Numbered from the stretch's first letter, positions 36,881 through 46,031 are shown. The stretch: DNA of 64,000 nt from Exiguobacterium sp. Helios (GCF_014524545.1 NZ_CP053557.1:1947501-2011500), one strand, 5' to 3'. The notes: generated by a model not told the origin, from the letters alone. Numbers and translations: made by a program.

Positions 36881-36921
36881 AAAAAAAGCAGTTAAGGGAA
36901 ATTTACTTCCCCCTAACTGTT
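36881..36921 (-). terminator. terminator after the Cse60-like gene
   Basis: Stem CAGTTAAGGG/CCCTAACTG with a T-run on the minus strand, just after the stop at 36932. Confidence 0.88.
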
Positions 36922-36931
36922 TCATGATGCA

Positions 36932-37129
36932 TTAAAGGACTGTTTTAGTTAATGAGTTATCAAAGACAATCAACACAGAATAATGTTCATCCGCTTTCGA
37001 TGCGACGAATGTCGAGAATTTAAGTGTGATGATTGAATTTGAACCGACACCATTTTCCTCAAAGAAATGATTAAGTCGTTCTTCGAGTTCTTCTGGTGAT
37101 CGTCCTACTAACACTTTTGAATGTAACAT
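36932..37129 (-). CDS. small protein, Cse60-like
   Basis: From the ATG at 37129 (GGGGTGGATTTT upstream) the protein has 65 residues; the longer frame to 37177 has a weaker site. The pattern of an early strand, a helix SPEELEERLNHFFEENG and two strands ending HYSVLIVFDN resembles the small Cse60/YesE family of Bacillus, whose function is unknown. The match is weak and from memory. It is divergent from the aminotransferase. Confidence 0.6.
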   Translation of the reverse strand: MLHSKVLVGRSPEELEERLNHFFEENGVGSNSIITLKFSTFVASKADEHYSVLIVFDNSLTKTVL

Positions 37130-37278
37130 AAAATCCACCCCGTCCTTTTTTTTGTGTACGATATTGAGTTTTCCCATGCGCCCTTTTTTTAAAACCTCTA
37201 TTTTTCTAACTTGCCGAAATGAGACCTGTTCGGTACTGTGAAGATATAGTTAAGTTTATATCGAAAGGATTGAACAAA

Positions 37279-38457
37279 ATGAATGAGCATATGTTTGATG
37301 AAGTTTTAGAGAAAAGACAAACCGGGTCCGCCAAATGGGATGGTTTGAAACAACTGTTCGGATCGGATCAACTGATTCCGATGTGGGTTGCAGATATGGA
37401 TGTCCGTCCTGCCGACTCGATAACGAAAGCTTTGACAAGACGGGCTGCAAGCGGCAACTTCGGCTATTCTCTGTTCGAAGAAAAAGCAAAACATGCCATT
37501 CAACATTGGTTTGACAAACGTTATGACCAATCGGTCGATCCGGCAACGATCCTCTATTCGAGCGGCGTCGTTCCCGCACTCGCACATAGTGTATTAGCAT
37601 TGACGGAAGAAAATGATGAAATTATCATCCAGACTCCTGTCTATCCCCCTTTCCATCATGTTATAGAAGCGAACGGACGACGTTTAGTCGAAAATCCGCT
37701 TTCTTTACAGAATGACCGGTATGAAATCGACTTTACATTGCTCGAACAACAGATGAAGTCAGCACGCATGATCATTTTATGTAATCCGCATAACCCGACC
37801 GGTCGCGTGTTCAGCTTCGATGAATTGAAACGATTGGTTGCACTTGCTAAACAATACGGTGTCTACGTCTTGTCGGATGAAATCCATGCCGATTTGCTGT
37901 TTTCGAATGTAACGCATCATCCGATTATCGCGTTTGATTACGATCAGGTAATACTGGTCAGTGCTCCATCTAAAACATTCAATATCCCGGGACTTTATGC
38001 TTCTTATCTGATTGTACCGAACGCTGACTTGCGTCTTAAAATCGAGCAGGTGCAACAGGCGAACTTCGTGCATCCGAATGCTTTTGCGGCAACAGCTATC
38101 ATTGCTGCTTATGAGGACCCGGAAAGCGAGCGCTGGTTACAGGAGTTGTTGGTTTACCTTGAAGAGAACCGTAACCATGCCATACAACGAATTCAAACAG
38201 AAATGCCTCGTCTCACCGTCGTTACACCGGACGCCACTTTCTTGCTTTGGATTGACTGTGCCGCTCTTCCTTTTAATTCGAAAGAGCGGGCTGACTGGTT
38301 AGTCAAGCAGGCTGGTCTTGCCCTGACACACGGAGAACCATTTGGAAAAAATGCTTCGACGTTTGAACGCTTGAATTTCGGATGCCCGCGAAGTCAGTTG
38401 GACGAAGCACTTAACCGTCTTCAAACGGCTTACCAAGCGATTGTCTTTACAGATTAA
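37279..38457 (+). CDS. PLP-dependent C-S lyase/aminotransferase (MalY/PatB type)
   Basis: From the ATG at 37279 (AAAGGATTGAACAAA upstream) the protein has 392 residues. It has the class-I fold with MWVADMDVRPADSI near the start, the PLP contacts NPHNPTGRVFS and LSDEIHADL, and the Schiff-base lysine in SAPSKTFNIPGLY. MalY/PatB enzymes cleave cystathionine and cysteine-type C-S bonds. A role in methionine/sulphur metabolism is likely. It is monocistronic with a strong terminator. Confidence 0.92.
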   Translation: MNEHMFDEVLEKRQTGSAKWDGLKQLFGSDQLIPMWVADMDVRPADSITKALTRRAASGNFGYSLFEEKAKHAIQHWFDKRYDQSVDPATILYSSGVVPALAHSVLALTEENDEIIIQTPVYPPFHHVIEANGRRLVENPLSLQNDRYEIDFTLLEQQMKSARMIILCNPHNPTGRVFSFDELKRLVALAKQYGVYVLSDEIHADLLFSNVTHHPIIAFDYDQVILVSAPSKTFNIPGLYASYLIVPNADLRLKIEQVQQANFVHPNAFAATAIIAAYEDPESERWLQELLVYLEENRNHAIQRIQTEMPRLTVVTPDATFLLWIDCAALPFNSKERADWLVKQAGLALTHGEPFGKNASTFERLNFGCPRSQLDEALNRLQTAYQAIVFTD

Positions 38458-38472
38458 GTTACGTTCCCACTC

Positions 38473-38513
38473 GCGATTCAAGTGATTTTTATATCACTTG
38501 AATCGCTTTTTTC
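38473..38513 (+). terminator. terminator of the C-S lyase gene
   Basis: Perfect 14 bp stem GCGATTCAAGTGAT/ATCACTTGAATCGC, then six T. From here to the putP start (38514-38795) I see only an AT-rich leader with a possible -35 TTGACA near 38568, and no gene. Confidence 0.94.
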
Positions 38514-38795
38514 ATACAGACAAATTTTTAATTCTACCTTTTTTGACAACACCATTCATTTCGATTACCTTGCCATTTGACAACATTTCCATGACTGAAT
38601 TTCGAAAATTAGAACTTCTAGAGGGACGAAAACCGTTCCAACCCCTTGATAGACGAGGGCTGAAACCACTTTTCATGACATTGTGAAGACTTGCTTTGTC
38701 GTTTTAGACCCTGTAAGGTGGGGAACAAATCGATTGTGCTTATTTGACAGATGAACGAACAGCGCAAAAAAAGATTAATTGGAGGCTTTATTGTT

Positions 38796-40268
38796 ATGAC
38801 GCAAGAATGGATTTCAATCAGCTTGTATCTGGTCATGATGCTTGCCATCGGTTACATTGCCTACAAGCGAACGACAAACACAGAAGATTATATGTTAGGT
38901 GGTCGAGACTTAGGTCCCGGAGTCACGGCACTATCCGCCGGAGCATCCGACATGAGTGGCTGGATGTTGATGGGATTACCCGGAGCCATGTACGCAACTG
39001 GTGTATCTGCTTTATGGCTTGCTTTAGGACTGTTAATTGGTTGTTACGTAAATTATTTGATTTTAGCGCCACGTTTTCGTCTTTATACGGAAATGGCAAA
39101 TGATTCAATTACGATTCCTGACTTCTTAGAAAATCGTTTTAAAGATACGTCACGTGTCTTACGGACTGTTTCTGCAGTTGTCATTATCGTTTTCTTCACT
39201 TTCTACACATCAGCTGGTATCGTATCCGGCGGTAAATTGTTTGAAAGCTCATTCGGCTTTGATTATCATTATGGTATGCTCTTGACGATTGCGGTCGTCG
39301 TCGCCTATACACTGTTTGGCGGTTTTCTCGCAGTCAGTTGGACCGACTTCGTCCAGGGTTGTATCATGTTCATCGCCCTTGTCCTCGTGCCGGTCGTTGC
39401 CTTAACGGACGTCGGTGGCATCGATGGTGCCTACAACTATGCAGAAAACCTGGATCCTACATTGTTTGATCCATTAAAAGGCACAACATTCCTCGGAATC
39501 ATCGGATTCCTAGCCTGGGGACTTGGTTATTTCGGACAACCGCACATCATTGTTCGTTTTATGGCCATTCGTTCGGTCAAAGATTTGAAAAAAGCTCGTC
39601 GTATCGGAATTGGTTGGATGTTTATCTCGATTCTCGGTGCCATGATGACAGGACTTGTCGGGATTGCTTATTTTGAAGGGCAAGGCAATGGACTGGGCGA
39701 TCCGGAGACCGTATTCATCCGTTTCTCTGACGTCTTATTCCATCCTTACATCACAGGATTCCTGATGGCAGCGATTTTAGCCGCTATCATGTCGACGATT
39801 TCGTCGCAGTTGCTCGTCACATCAAGTGCTTTAACAGAAGATTTTTATAAAACGTTTTTAAATAAAAAAGCAACAGACAAACAGCTCGTCTTGACAGGAC
39901 GAATTGCCGTCCTGGTCATCGCTGTCATCGGTTCCGTTTTAGCCTGGAATCCGTCAGCCACGATCTTATCACTGGTCGGTTATGCCTGGGCTGGTTTTGG
40001 TTCCGCCTTTGGTCCAATCATCCTGCTTTCGCTTTACTGGAAACGGATGACGAAACAAGGTGCACTCGCCGGTATGTTATCCGGTGCAATCACCGTCATC
40101 ATTTGGGTTCAGCTCGGTCTCAGTACGACACTCTATGAGATGGTACCTGGGTTCTTCACTAGCTTATTCTTCACAGTTGTCGTTAGTCTCTTGACGAAAC
40201 AACCGGTTGAATCGGTTCAAGAGAAATTTGACGATATGGAAGAAGAATTAAAAGAAGCAGTCGAATAA
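38796..40268 (+). CDS. putP: sodium/proline symporter
   Basis: From the ATG at 38796 (TTGGAGG ten bases upstream) the protein has 490 residues and about 13 membrane helices of the SSS family. Near the start are LGGRDLGPGVTALSAGASDM and GWMLMGLPGAMY, with the conserved Na+ site region. GWMFISILGAMMTGLVGIAY and AAIMSTISSQLLVTSSALTED follow, as in PutP/OpuE. It imports proline with Na+ as nutrient or compatible solute. No putA lies beside it, so an osmolyte role (OpuE-like) is as likely as catabolism. Confidence 0.94.
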   Translation: MTQEWISISLYLVMMLAIGYIAYKRTTNTEDYMLGGRDLGPGVTALSAGASDMSGWMLMGLPGAMYATGVSALWLALGLLIGCYVNYLILAPRFRLYTEMANDSITIPDFLENRFKDTSRVLRTVSAVVIIVFFTFYTSAGIVSGGKLFESSFGFDYHYGMLLTIAVVVAYTLFGGFLAVSWTDFVQGCIMFIALVLVPVVALTDVGGIDGAYNYAENLDPTLFDPLKGTTFLGIIGFLAWGLGYFGQPHIIVRFMAIRSVKDLKKARRIGIGWMFISILGAMMTGLVGIAYFEGQGNGLGDPETVFIRFSDVLFHPYITGFLMAAILAAIMSTISSQLLVTSSALTEDFYKTFLNKKATDKQLVLTGRIAVLVIAVIGSVLAWNPSATILSLVGYAWAGFGSAFGPIILLSLYWKRMTKQGALAGMLSGAITVIIWVQLGLSTTLYEMVPGFFTSLFFTVVVSLLTKQPVESVQEKFDDMEEELKEAVE

Positions 40269-40283
40269 TTTCAACCAATAAGT

Positions 40284-40316
40284 AAAACCCCTTTGAGTCT
40301 GACTCAGAGGGGTTTT
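40284..40316. terminator. bidirectional terminator between putP and the methyltransferase gene
   Basis: AAAACCCCTTTGAGTC pairs with GACTCAGAGGGGTTTT, with T-runs on both sides. Confidence 0.93.
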
Positions 40317-40320
40317 GTCG

Positions 40321-41118
40321 TCATAATTCAAGGACACCATAATGCAGTTTGGATGATTTTCGTTTCGTCCGCACGAATCCGTATCGTTCAAATAACTCAC
40401 TCTCAAAATGAGCTTTTAAGACGATTCTTTGTCGGGCGACTCGTTTGGCTTCGGCTACTACTTGTTCGGTCAACGGTTCAAAGTTTGCCAGTTGTCGCAG
40501 TCCGTCAAGATGCGTTGATTCTGAAACGGTTTTTTCAAACATCGGATCAAAATAAATGACATCTATTGATTTGCTGGCACATTGCTTCAGGTACGTGAAG
40601 TGTTCCGCCAACTGAACTTCAATCTGTCGCATCGCATCAATGATTGGTTGGTATCCTTCGATCCATTGTTGTAACCCTTCCCGTACGATCAAGGCTGTCA
40701 CCGGATTGCTTTCTAAACCGATAACTTGACCAAACTGTCCGACTGCGTGACTCATGACGATTGCATCCGCTCCTAAGCCTAACGTACAATCAAGAACTGT
40801 CATCCCCTTTTGCAATCGGGCGATTGTAATCAATGGATCATGACCATTCCGGTCAAATTGTTTGATTCGAAAAACCGCACTGGACGGATGAAAGAAAAAA
40901 GAGCTGTCCGCATCTTGCGGATAATATTCCAATCGGTTTTTATCCACGACAAGAATGGGACGCTGATACTGCTCGTGAAGTGCCTGCAGTCCTATTTTTT
41001 TTCGCTCGATGACATCGAAGTCAATGGTTTGCTCCATTTCATAAAGTCGCTGTAATCTGGTCCTGACTTCATCTGTGGGCCTTAAGCACGTCGTCAATAC
41101 GACTTTTTGTTTGTCCAA
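40321..41118 (-). CDS. SAM-dependent methyltransferase, RsmJ/YpiP-like
   Basis: A 265-residue Rossmann methyltransferase. Motif I is MTVLDCTLGLGADAI, the acidic end of strand 2 is GLESNPVTALI and the catalytic loop is DVIYFDPMFE. The DPMF motif and the length match RsmJ (16S rRNA m2G1516 methyltransferase, formerly DUF548) and Bacillus YpiP. Whether Firmicutes members share the RsmJ target is not proven. The start has no unusual feature. It converges with putP. Confidence 0.85.
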   Translation of the reverse strand: MDKQKVVLTTCLRPTDEVRTRLQRLYEMEQTIDFDVIERKKIGLQALHEQYQRPILVVDKNRLEYYPQDADSSFFFHPSSAVFRIKQFDRNGHDPLITIARLQKGMTVLDCTLGLGADAIVMSHAVGQFGQVIGLESNPVTALIVREGLQQWIEGYQPIIDAMRQIEVQLAEHFTYLKQCASKSIDVIYFDPMFEKTVSESTHLDGLRQLANFEPLTEQVVAEAKRVARQRIVLKAHFESELFERYGFVRTKRKSSKLHYGVLEL

Positions 41119-41133
41119 TCCGTTTCACTCCCA

Positions 41134-41166
41134 GAAAAAAATAAGCTAGCCTGCGCCAGCTTATTT
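41134..41166 (-). terminator. terminator overlapping the end of the coiled-coil gene
   Basis: AAATAAGCTAGC/CAGCTTATTT with T-run on the minus strand. The stem includes the stop codon at 41161. Confidence 0.85.
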
Positions 41167-41484
41167 CTTTTTCTTCAATAACCCTTCGATATCTTCGATG
41201 AGGGCTTTTTTAGAAATTAAATCTTCTTGTTTTTCCTGCTCGACTTTGGCATCAACAGTCGTCCGTTGTAACAAGGCCTGCAACGTCTCATCGATACTTG
41301 ATTTCAAGTGGTCGCGATCTTCTTTATTTAATGCAAGATCATGACGGACTTCGTCCCCTTGTTCGTCAAGTTGGCGTAACCGCTCCGTCAATTGTTTCGC
41401 TTCCCGATTCAAATCAGAATATAAGCGTTCGATTTGTTCTAAGCGTAATTTGATTCCATCCCGTTCTGTGAACACATTTTCCAA
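41161..41484 (-). CDS. small coiled-coil protein, 107 residues
   Basis: Almost entirely heptad-like and charged: LRLEQIERLYSDLNREAKQL, LKSSIDETLQALLQ, ending LLKKKK. No signal, membrane helix or domain is recognised. AAGGGGTTGGAAAATG precedes the ATG. It lies between the methyltransferase and GNAT genes with its own terminator. Function unknown. Confidence 0.75.
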   Translation of the reverse strand: MENVFTERDGIKLRLEQIERLYSDLNREAKQLTERLRQLDEQGDEVRHDLALNKEDRDHLKSSIDETLQALLQRTTVDAKVEQEKQEDLISKKALIEDIEGLLKKKK

Positions 41485-41679
41485 CCCCTTCCAGCATCCA
41501 GATGTCTACATCATTACTTTACCATATTCATCACGAATTGAAACAATCACAATCCGTTTACAACTTACTTTTTCGCTTTCCTACCGTTCCTTACTTCTCC
41601 AGCTATCTTTTGCAATTTGTTTCCTGAAGTCGCTATAATAAATGAGCAGAGTGAATTGCGATCAGAGGAGGACACCGTC

Positions 41680-42159
41680 ATGGATTTAAAACGTCGAACA
41701 CTACGTCATGTAGATCAGACTGAATTCGAACATTTTTTAAAGTACGGCGAACAGGCTTACGGATTATCTCGTCAGGAAATTCAAGGATACGACCATGAGC
41801 TCGGGGCCGAGCGCGCTTTTGATTCTGTTGAACACAGTTATTCCGAAGACTTCTACTTTGATCTTCTTGTCGACGAACAACTGATTGGTCGTGTACTCTT
41901 ATTAAAAATGGGACATTATTTCCAACTTGATTTGATGATATTCGACCCATACAGCGGTCGCGGTTTTGGAACAAAGGCAGTACAACAGGCACTCGAGCAA
42001 TCAAACGTATTGTCTCTTTACGAAGTACGTGCCCGTGTCTTACCGACGTCTCCCCATCAAGAGATCGCTTCTCAAATTTTGAAGACAAACGGATTCGTCA
42101 AACAAGACGATTATTTTAGTAAGGGTCGTCGTAAACGATATTCCTTACAACGCCCTTGA
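41680..42159 (+). CDS. GNAT-family acetyltransferase
   Basis: From the ATG at 41680 (GAGGAGGACACCGTC upstream) the protein has 159 residues. The acetyl-CoA loop is in YSGRGFGTKAVQQAL, after strand LIGRVLLLKMG. It ends with RGRRKRYSLQRP-like residues (KGRRKRYSL). The substrate is not predictable; the RimI/RimJ group is the general home. It has its own terminator. Confidence 0.85.
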   Translation: MDLKRRTLRHVDQTEFEHFLKYGEQAYGLSRQEIQGYDHELGAERAFDSVEHSYSEDFYFDLLVDEQLIGRVLLLKMGHYFQLDLMIFDPYSGRGFGTKAVQQALEQSNVLSLYEVRARVLPTSPHQEIASQILKTNGFVKQDDYFSKGRRKRYSLQRP

Positions 42160-42164
42160 GGCTC

Positions 42165-42193
42165 GACCGACGCAATCAGGCGTCGGTTTTTTT
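42165..42193 (+). terminator. terminator after the GNAT gene
   Basis: Stem ACCGACGC/GCGTCGGT, loop AATCAG, then seven T. Confidence 0.94.
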
Positions 42194-42220
42194 GACATCG
42201 ATCCAAAAAAAGCGTAAAAT
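42192..42220 (+). promoter_or_regulatory. sigma-A promoter of the queuosine-precursor transporter
   Basis: TTGACA and TAAAAT with a 17 bp spacer, close to ideal. It starts in the T-run of the GNAT terminator and ends 33 bp before the start codon. Confidence 0.8.
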
Positions 42221-42253
42221 TTTGGATTGTATGATTCAGAAAGGAGTTCTCAC

Positions 42254-42952
42254 ATGAACGAATGGTTATGGTTTCCTTCCATCTTACTTACGATGGGATT
42301 GTTATTACTCAGTTATCGTCTGTTTGGTAAAACCGGTTTGATGATGTGGATTGCCATCGCAACGATTATTGCCAATATCCAAGTCACACAACAAGTTGAA
42401 CTTTATTCTTATATTTTCACATTAGGGAACGTCGTATACGGAAGTTGTTATTTGGCTACCGACATCTTAAATGAAAAGTACGGAAAAAAAGTAGCGCGGC
42501 AAGGCGTCTACATGGGATTTTTCTCATTGATCACGACAACGTTATTGATGCAATACAGCTTATTGTACACACCACTTAATGACACCCTGGCGAAAGACAT
42601 GTCGAGTTCTTTGAACCTGTTATTTGGTTTACTTCCTTGGATTGCGCTTGGTAGTTTGTCTGCCTACCTGGTATCACAATTGTTTGATGTCTTTATCTAT
42701 TCAAAGATCCGTCAAAAGACGGGGGAAAAGAAACTTTGGTTACGGACAACCGGATCGACTGTCCTCAGCCAATTGATTGATACGTTGACGTTTTGTGCGA
42801 TTGCCTTTCACAACTTACCATTTGATATTTGGTGGCAGATTTTCATTACCACTTATCTCGCTAAATTCGTCATTGCCTGGGTCGCCACTCCTTTCATGTA
42901 TCTTGCTAAAAGGATTCACCCGACCACTCCATCTAAAGATTTAGCAGCTTGA
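42254..42952 (+). CDS. queuosine precursor transporter (YhhQ/VUT family)
   Basis: From the ATG at 42254 (AAAGGAGTTCTCAC upstream) the protein has 232 residues and about six helices. The family motif LATDILNEKYGKKVA is clear, as is QLIDTLTFCAIAF. YhhQ proteins import queuine, preQ0 or preQ1 for tRNA modification. No preQ1 riboswitch is seen in the short leader. Monocistronic. Confidence 0.9.
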   Translation: MNEWLWFPSILLTMGLLLLSYRLFGKTGLMMWIAIATIIANIQVTQQVELYSYIFTLGNVVYGSCYLATDILNEKYGKKVARQGVYMGFFSLITTTLLMQYSLLYTPLNDTLAKDMSSSLNLLFGLLPWIALGSLSAYLVSQLFDVFIYSKIRQKTGEKKLWLRTTGSTVLSQLIDTLTFCAIAFHNLPFDIWWQIFITTYLAKFVIAWVATPFMYLAKRIHPTTPSKDLAA

Positions 42953-43034
42953 TACAATCACCTTCCTGATTTTCAACATTTCGCTAGAAGATTGTCCTCT
43001 TTTAACGGATAATGGAAATCAGGAGGTGTTCATC

Positions 43035-43391
43035 TTGAAGATCAAACGCAACGAATCTTTCCGGTTTCATTTTGATGAACCGGTTGCTGGTGAATTTTAT
43101 CTTGTCAAAGGTGGACAACGGACGCCGATTGGATCGATGAATATTCATAATATCTCACCTAGTGGCATGGCGATTGCAACACCGCTGAAGCTGCCGATTG
43201 ACCGTTCGATGTCGATTGTCGTCGAATTTTCTCTTATACGTGGTCTCGAACCATTGAAGCTGAACGGACGAATTTTGCATGAAAAATGGCTCGATTCCCA
43301 GCGTTTGTATGGCATACGACTCGAAACAACTAAAGATGAGCAACAGCAGATTATCGATACGATTAAACAAGTCGTCAAAGCGACCTCTTGA
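43035..43391 (+). CDS. PilZ-domain protein (c-di-GMP receptor-like)
   Basis: The start is a TTG at 43035 placed 8 bases after AGGAGG; a GTG at 43026 lies inside that site. The 118-residue protein has KIKRNESFRFHF, then NISPSGMAIA, the NxSxxG half of the c-di-GMP site. The usual first motif RxxxR appears as RNESFR, with Asn at the first-arginine position. It may bind c-di-GMP with changed affinity. It stands alone, near other c-di-GMP genes. Confidence 0.8.
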   Translation: MKIKRNESFRFHFDEPVAGEFYLVKGGQRTPIGSMNIHNISPSGMAIATPLKLPIDRSMSIVVEFSLIRGLEPLKLNGRILHEKWLDSQRLYGIRLETTKDEQQQIIDTIKQVVKATS

Positions 43392-43460
43392 ATGTCGTGT
43401 ATTTTACTTAAAGTAGAAGTTCGTGACTTTTCTTTAATCGAAAGAACGGTCTTCAACAAC

Positions 43461-43508
43461 CAAAAACAAGGATGGCGGATTTCATGTCCGCCATCCTTGT
43501 TTTTTTCC
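43461..43508. terminator. bidirectional terminator between the PilZ and glucosidase genes
   Basis: Perfect 15 bp stem AACAAGGATGGCGGA/TCCGCCATCCTTGTT with T-runs on both strands. Confidence 0.94.
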
Positions 43509-43529
43509 TTGTTTACATACTGTTCTTTT

Positions 43530-45203
43530 TTACCGGAATATTCGGTAGACGATTGCTTCATATGGCCGAAGGACCAACTCTTCTTTTGAGACCAACGGAG
43601 AGTCGTTGTAATTTCCGATGACTGAATCAGAGGTATCGTGTGAAAGTGGAACGGTTACTTTGTCTTTACTGAATGAGCAGTAAACGTACCATGTTTCATT
43701 TTCATATGTTCTTGTATAGGCATAGATATCGGTCTCATCTTCTAAAATCAACGCATATTCGCCGTATACGATTAAATCGTGCTGATGACGTAACGCAATC
43801 AGCTGTTTATAGTAATAGAAGGTTGAATCAGAATCTGCTAAGGCCTGTTCGACGTTAATGGATGGATAATTCGGATTGATCTTCAACCAGGGTGTTCCTG
43901 TCGTAAAACCGCCGTGCTCGGTCGCATCCCATTGAATCGGTGTCCGGGCATTATCCCGCCCCTTGATGTGGATAGCACGCAATAACTCTGCCGGTGAAGC
44001 CCCCTGCTCGGTCCGCTCTTTCCACATATTGCGGATTTCGATATCCTCATATTCCTCAATCGATTCAAAGGCAACGTTCGTCATGCCGATTTCTTCCCCT
44101 TGGTAAATGTAAGGTGTTCCTTTTAACATGTGAAGCAATGTCGCTAACATTTTAGCGGATTCAACACGATACGTCGTATCGTCTCCGAATCGACTGACGA
44201 CCCGCGGCTGATCATGGTTATTCCAGTACAACGAGTTCCAGCCTTTCTCATGTAAGGCAACTTGCCACTTCGTAAAGTTTTCTTTTAGCTTTTGAAGATT
44301 GAACGGTTGGACATCCCATTTGCCTCCTGGACCGGAATCCAAGTCCATATGTTCAAATGTAAAGACCATGTTGACTTCTTTCCGTTCCGGATCCGTATAC
44401 AGGATCGCATCTTCGGTCGTCGCTCCTGGCATTTCCCCGACCGTCAATACATCATACTGACCAAACGATGCATCATTCATCTCTGTTAAAAATTCATGAA
44501 TTCTTGGTCCATTAATATAATGTTGTCCGCCGTCTCCATATAGAGCACCGGGAGGAACCGTCGCATCCGGAAGACCGGGTGTCTTCGAGATTAAATTGAT
44601 GACGTCCATCCGGAAGCCGTCAATCCCGCGATCCAACCAGCGGGTGATCATCTGATACACTTCTTGACGGAGTTTTTCATTTTCCCAGTTGAGGTCGGGC
44701 TGTTTTTTAGAAAACAGATGTAAAAAATATTCGTTTGTCGTTTCATCTAATTCCCAAGCCGGTCCGGAAAAAATCGATCCCCAGTTGTTCGGCAACGTAC
44801 CGTCTTCGTTGGCACTTCTCCAAATGTAATAATCGCGATACGGGTTGTCCTTGCTTTTCCGTGACTCGGCAAACCAGGCATGCTCGTCCGAGGAATGGTT
44901 GACTACGAGATCCATTACGATTTTGATGCCCCGCTCATGCGCCTGATCGAGTAGACGATCAAAGTCCTCCATCGTTCCAAACTCGGCCATGATGGCTTCA
45001 TAATCCCGAATATCATATCCATTGTCATCGTTTGGTGAGTCGTAGACAGGGCTCAGCCAAATGACATCAATTCCAAGTTCTTTTAAGTAATCCAATTTTT
45101 CAATGATACCGACAAGATCTCCAATTCCGTCTCCATTGGAATCCTTAAAACTACGCGGATAAATTTGATAGACTACACTGTCATGCCACCATTTTCGTTC
45201 CAT
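43530..45203 (-). CDS. malL: alpha-glucosidase/oligo-1,6-glucosidase (GH13)
   Basis: From the ATG at 45203 (GAGGAG 12 bases upstream) the protein has 557 residues. GH13 motifs are present: DLVVNHSSDEH, the nucleophile in GFRMDVINLI, the acid in TVGEMPG and NHDQPR. The second-Ile stretch and the QPDLNWENEKLR segment fit GH13_31 enzymes like MalL. It hydrolyses isomaltose, sucrose or maltose-type glucosides in the cytosol. No transporter or regulator is adjacent. Two LacI-family-type operators lie just upstream. Confidence 0.94.
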   Translation of the reverse strand: MERKWWHDSVVYQIYPRSFKDSNGDGIGDLVGIIEKLDYLKELGIDVIWLSPVYDSPNDDNGYDIRDYEAIMAEFGTMEDFDRLLDQAHERGIKIVMDLVVNHSSDEHAWFAESRKSKDNPYRDYYIWRSANEDGTLPNNWGSIFSGPAWELDETTNEYFLHLFSKKQPDLNWENEKLRQEVYQMITRWLDRGIDGFRMDVINLISKTPGLPDATVPPGALYGDGGQHYINGPRIHEFLTEMNDASFGQYDVLTVGEMPGATTEDAILYTDPERKEVNMVFTFEHMDLDSGPGGKWDVQPFNLQKLKENFTKWQVALHEKGWNSLYWNNHDQPRVVSRFGDDTTYRVESAKMLATLLHMLKGTPYIYQGEEIGMTNVAFESIEEYEDIEIRNMWKERTEQGASPAELLRAIHIKGRDNARTPIQWDATEHGGFTTGTPWLKINPNYPSINVEQALADSDSTFYYYKQLIALRHQHDLIVYGEYALILEDETDIYAYTRTYENETWYVYCSFSKDKVTVPLSHDTSDSVIGNYNDSPLVSKEELVLRPYEAIVYRIFR

Positions 45204-45235
45204 ATGATTGATCGACTCCTCTTGTGAACAATTTA

Positions 45236-45249
45236 TGCAAGCGATTGCA
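45236..45249. promoter_or_regulatory. LacI-family operator before malL
   Basis: TGCAAGCGATTGCA is a 14 bp palindrome with a central CG, typical of LacI/GalR-family operators and close to MalR-like sites. It lies 33 bp before the malL start. Confidence 0.55.
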
Positions 45250-45256
45250 CTTTTCA

Positions 45257-45270
45257 ATAAAGCGCTTCCA
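45257..45270 (-). promoter_or_regulatory. second cre/LacI-like site before malL
   Basis: On the minus strand TGGAAGCGCTTTAT keeps the AAGCGCTTT core of cre with about three mismatches. It lies 8 bp upstream of the palindrome. Confidence 0.4.
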
Positions 45271-45413
45271 TTCATTTCATCGTTAGCGTATCACGAATAT
45301 TGTAACCAGTACAAGAGGATTCCCTTATCCGGATTCCGGTATACTGGAACTAGCGTTTTACGTTTGAATTTTTCCGATAGAGGAAAATGATTTAAGAGAG
45401 GAGGCGTACCAAC

Positions 45414-46031
45414 ATGTACCGTCGTTATTTATTGTTTCTAGTCTGGGCTGTTGCCATTGTCTTCATTCTACTATTTGGGAATAACAGAGTTTTTCCTTCC
45501 GGTTTTCTTTTGTCCTTTTTACGGTTTGATCAAAGCCAGTTCGATACGTCTGCACTCAGTTTATTTACATTACTTGGCATCTATCCAGCCGCCTTTTTCA
45601 TGCTCTTTTTAGATGAAAAACGGTTCTTAAAACCTTCACCGATGTTAGCAAGTTTTGGCGCATTTGCGTTAGGATCATTTATCCTCATGCCGTATCTAGC
45701 TCTCGCCATCCCGCGTCAAACGTTTTTGCCGTTTCGACGTCGGAAGTTCATCCCTTACGTTGTCGCCCTGCTGGCTGTTCTGTCAGCCGTCATCATCTGG
45801 TTAGCTTTAGCACGTTCAGACTGGTCTATTTTCCAAGTCTATTTCATGACAAATCAATTCGTTCGGACGATGACTGTCGATTTGGTGATGTTTTATATTT
45901 TACAGCTGTTCATGTTACACAGAATACGGGCGCGACAAGACGGACGCCTTGGCTGGCGGGATATCGTACCGTTGTTTGGCCTGTTCAGTCACTTGTTCCG
46001 GCTTCACCTTCCAACTTCTTCCAACAGTTGA
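45414..46031 (+). CDS. membrane protein of unknown function, 205 residues
   Basis: Five or six predicted helices, beginning RYLLFLVWAVAIVFILLFG and ending before a basic tail (RARQDGRLGW). ASFGAFALGSFILMPYLALA and a short loop with FLPFRRRKF recall DUF2834-like proteins, but I cannot assign it. GAGAGGAGGCGTACCAAC precedes the ATG. It lies 58 bp before thyA and may share a transcript. Confidence 0.75.
   Translation: MYRRYLLFLVWAVAIVFILLFGNNRVFPSGFLLSFLRFDQSQFDTSALSLFTLLGIYPAAFFMLFLDEKRFLKPSPMLASFGAFALGSFILMPYLALAIPRQTFLPFRRRKFIPYVVALLAVLSAVIIWLALARSDWSIFQVYFMTNQFVRTMTVDLVMFYILQLFMLHRIRARQDGRLGWRDIVPLFGLFSHLFRLHLPTSSNS

Noticed and set aside
42194-42253. preQ1 riboswitch before the queuosine-precursor transporter
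   Set aside because: After the promoter only about 30 bases remain before the start codon, and no preQ1 aptamer pattern is seen.
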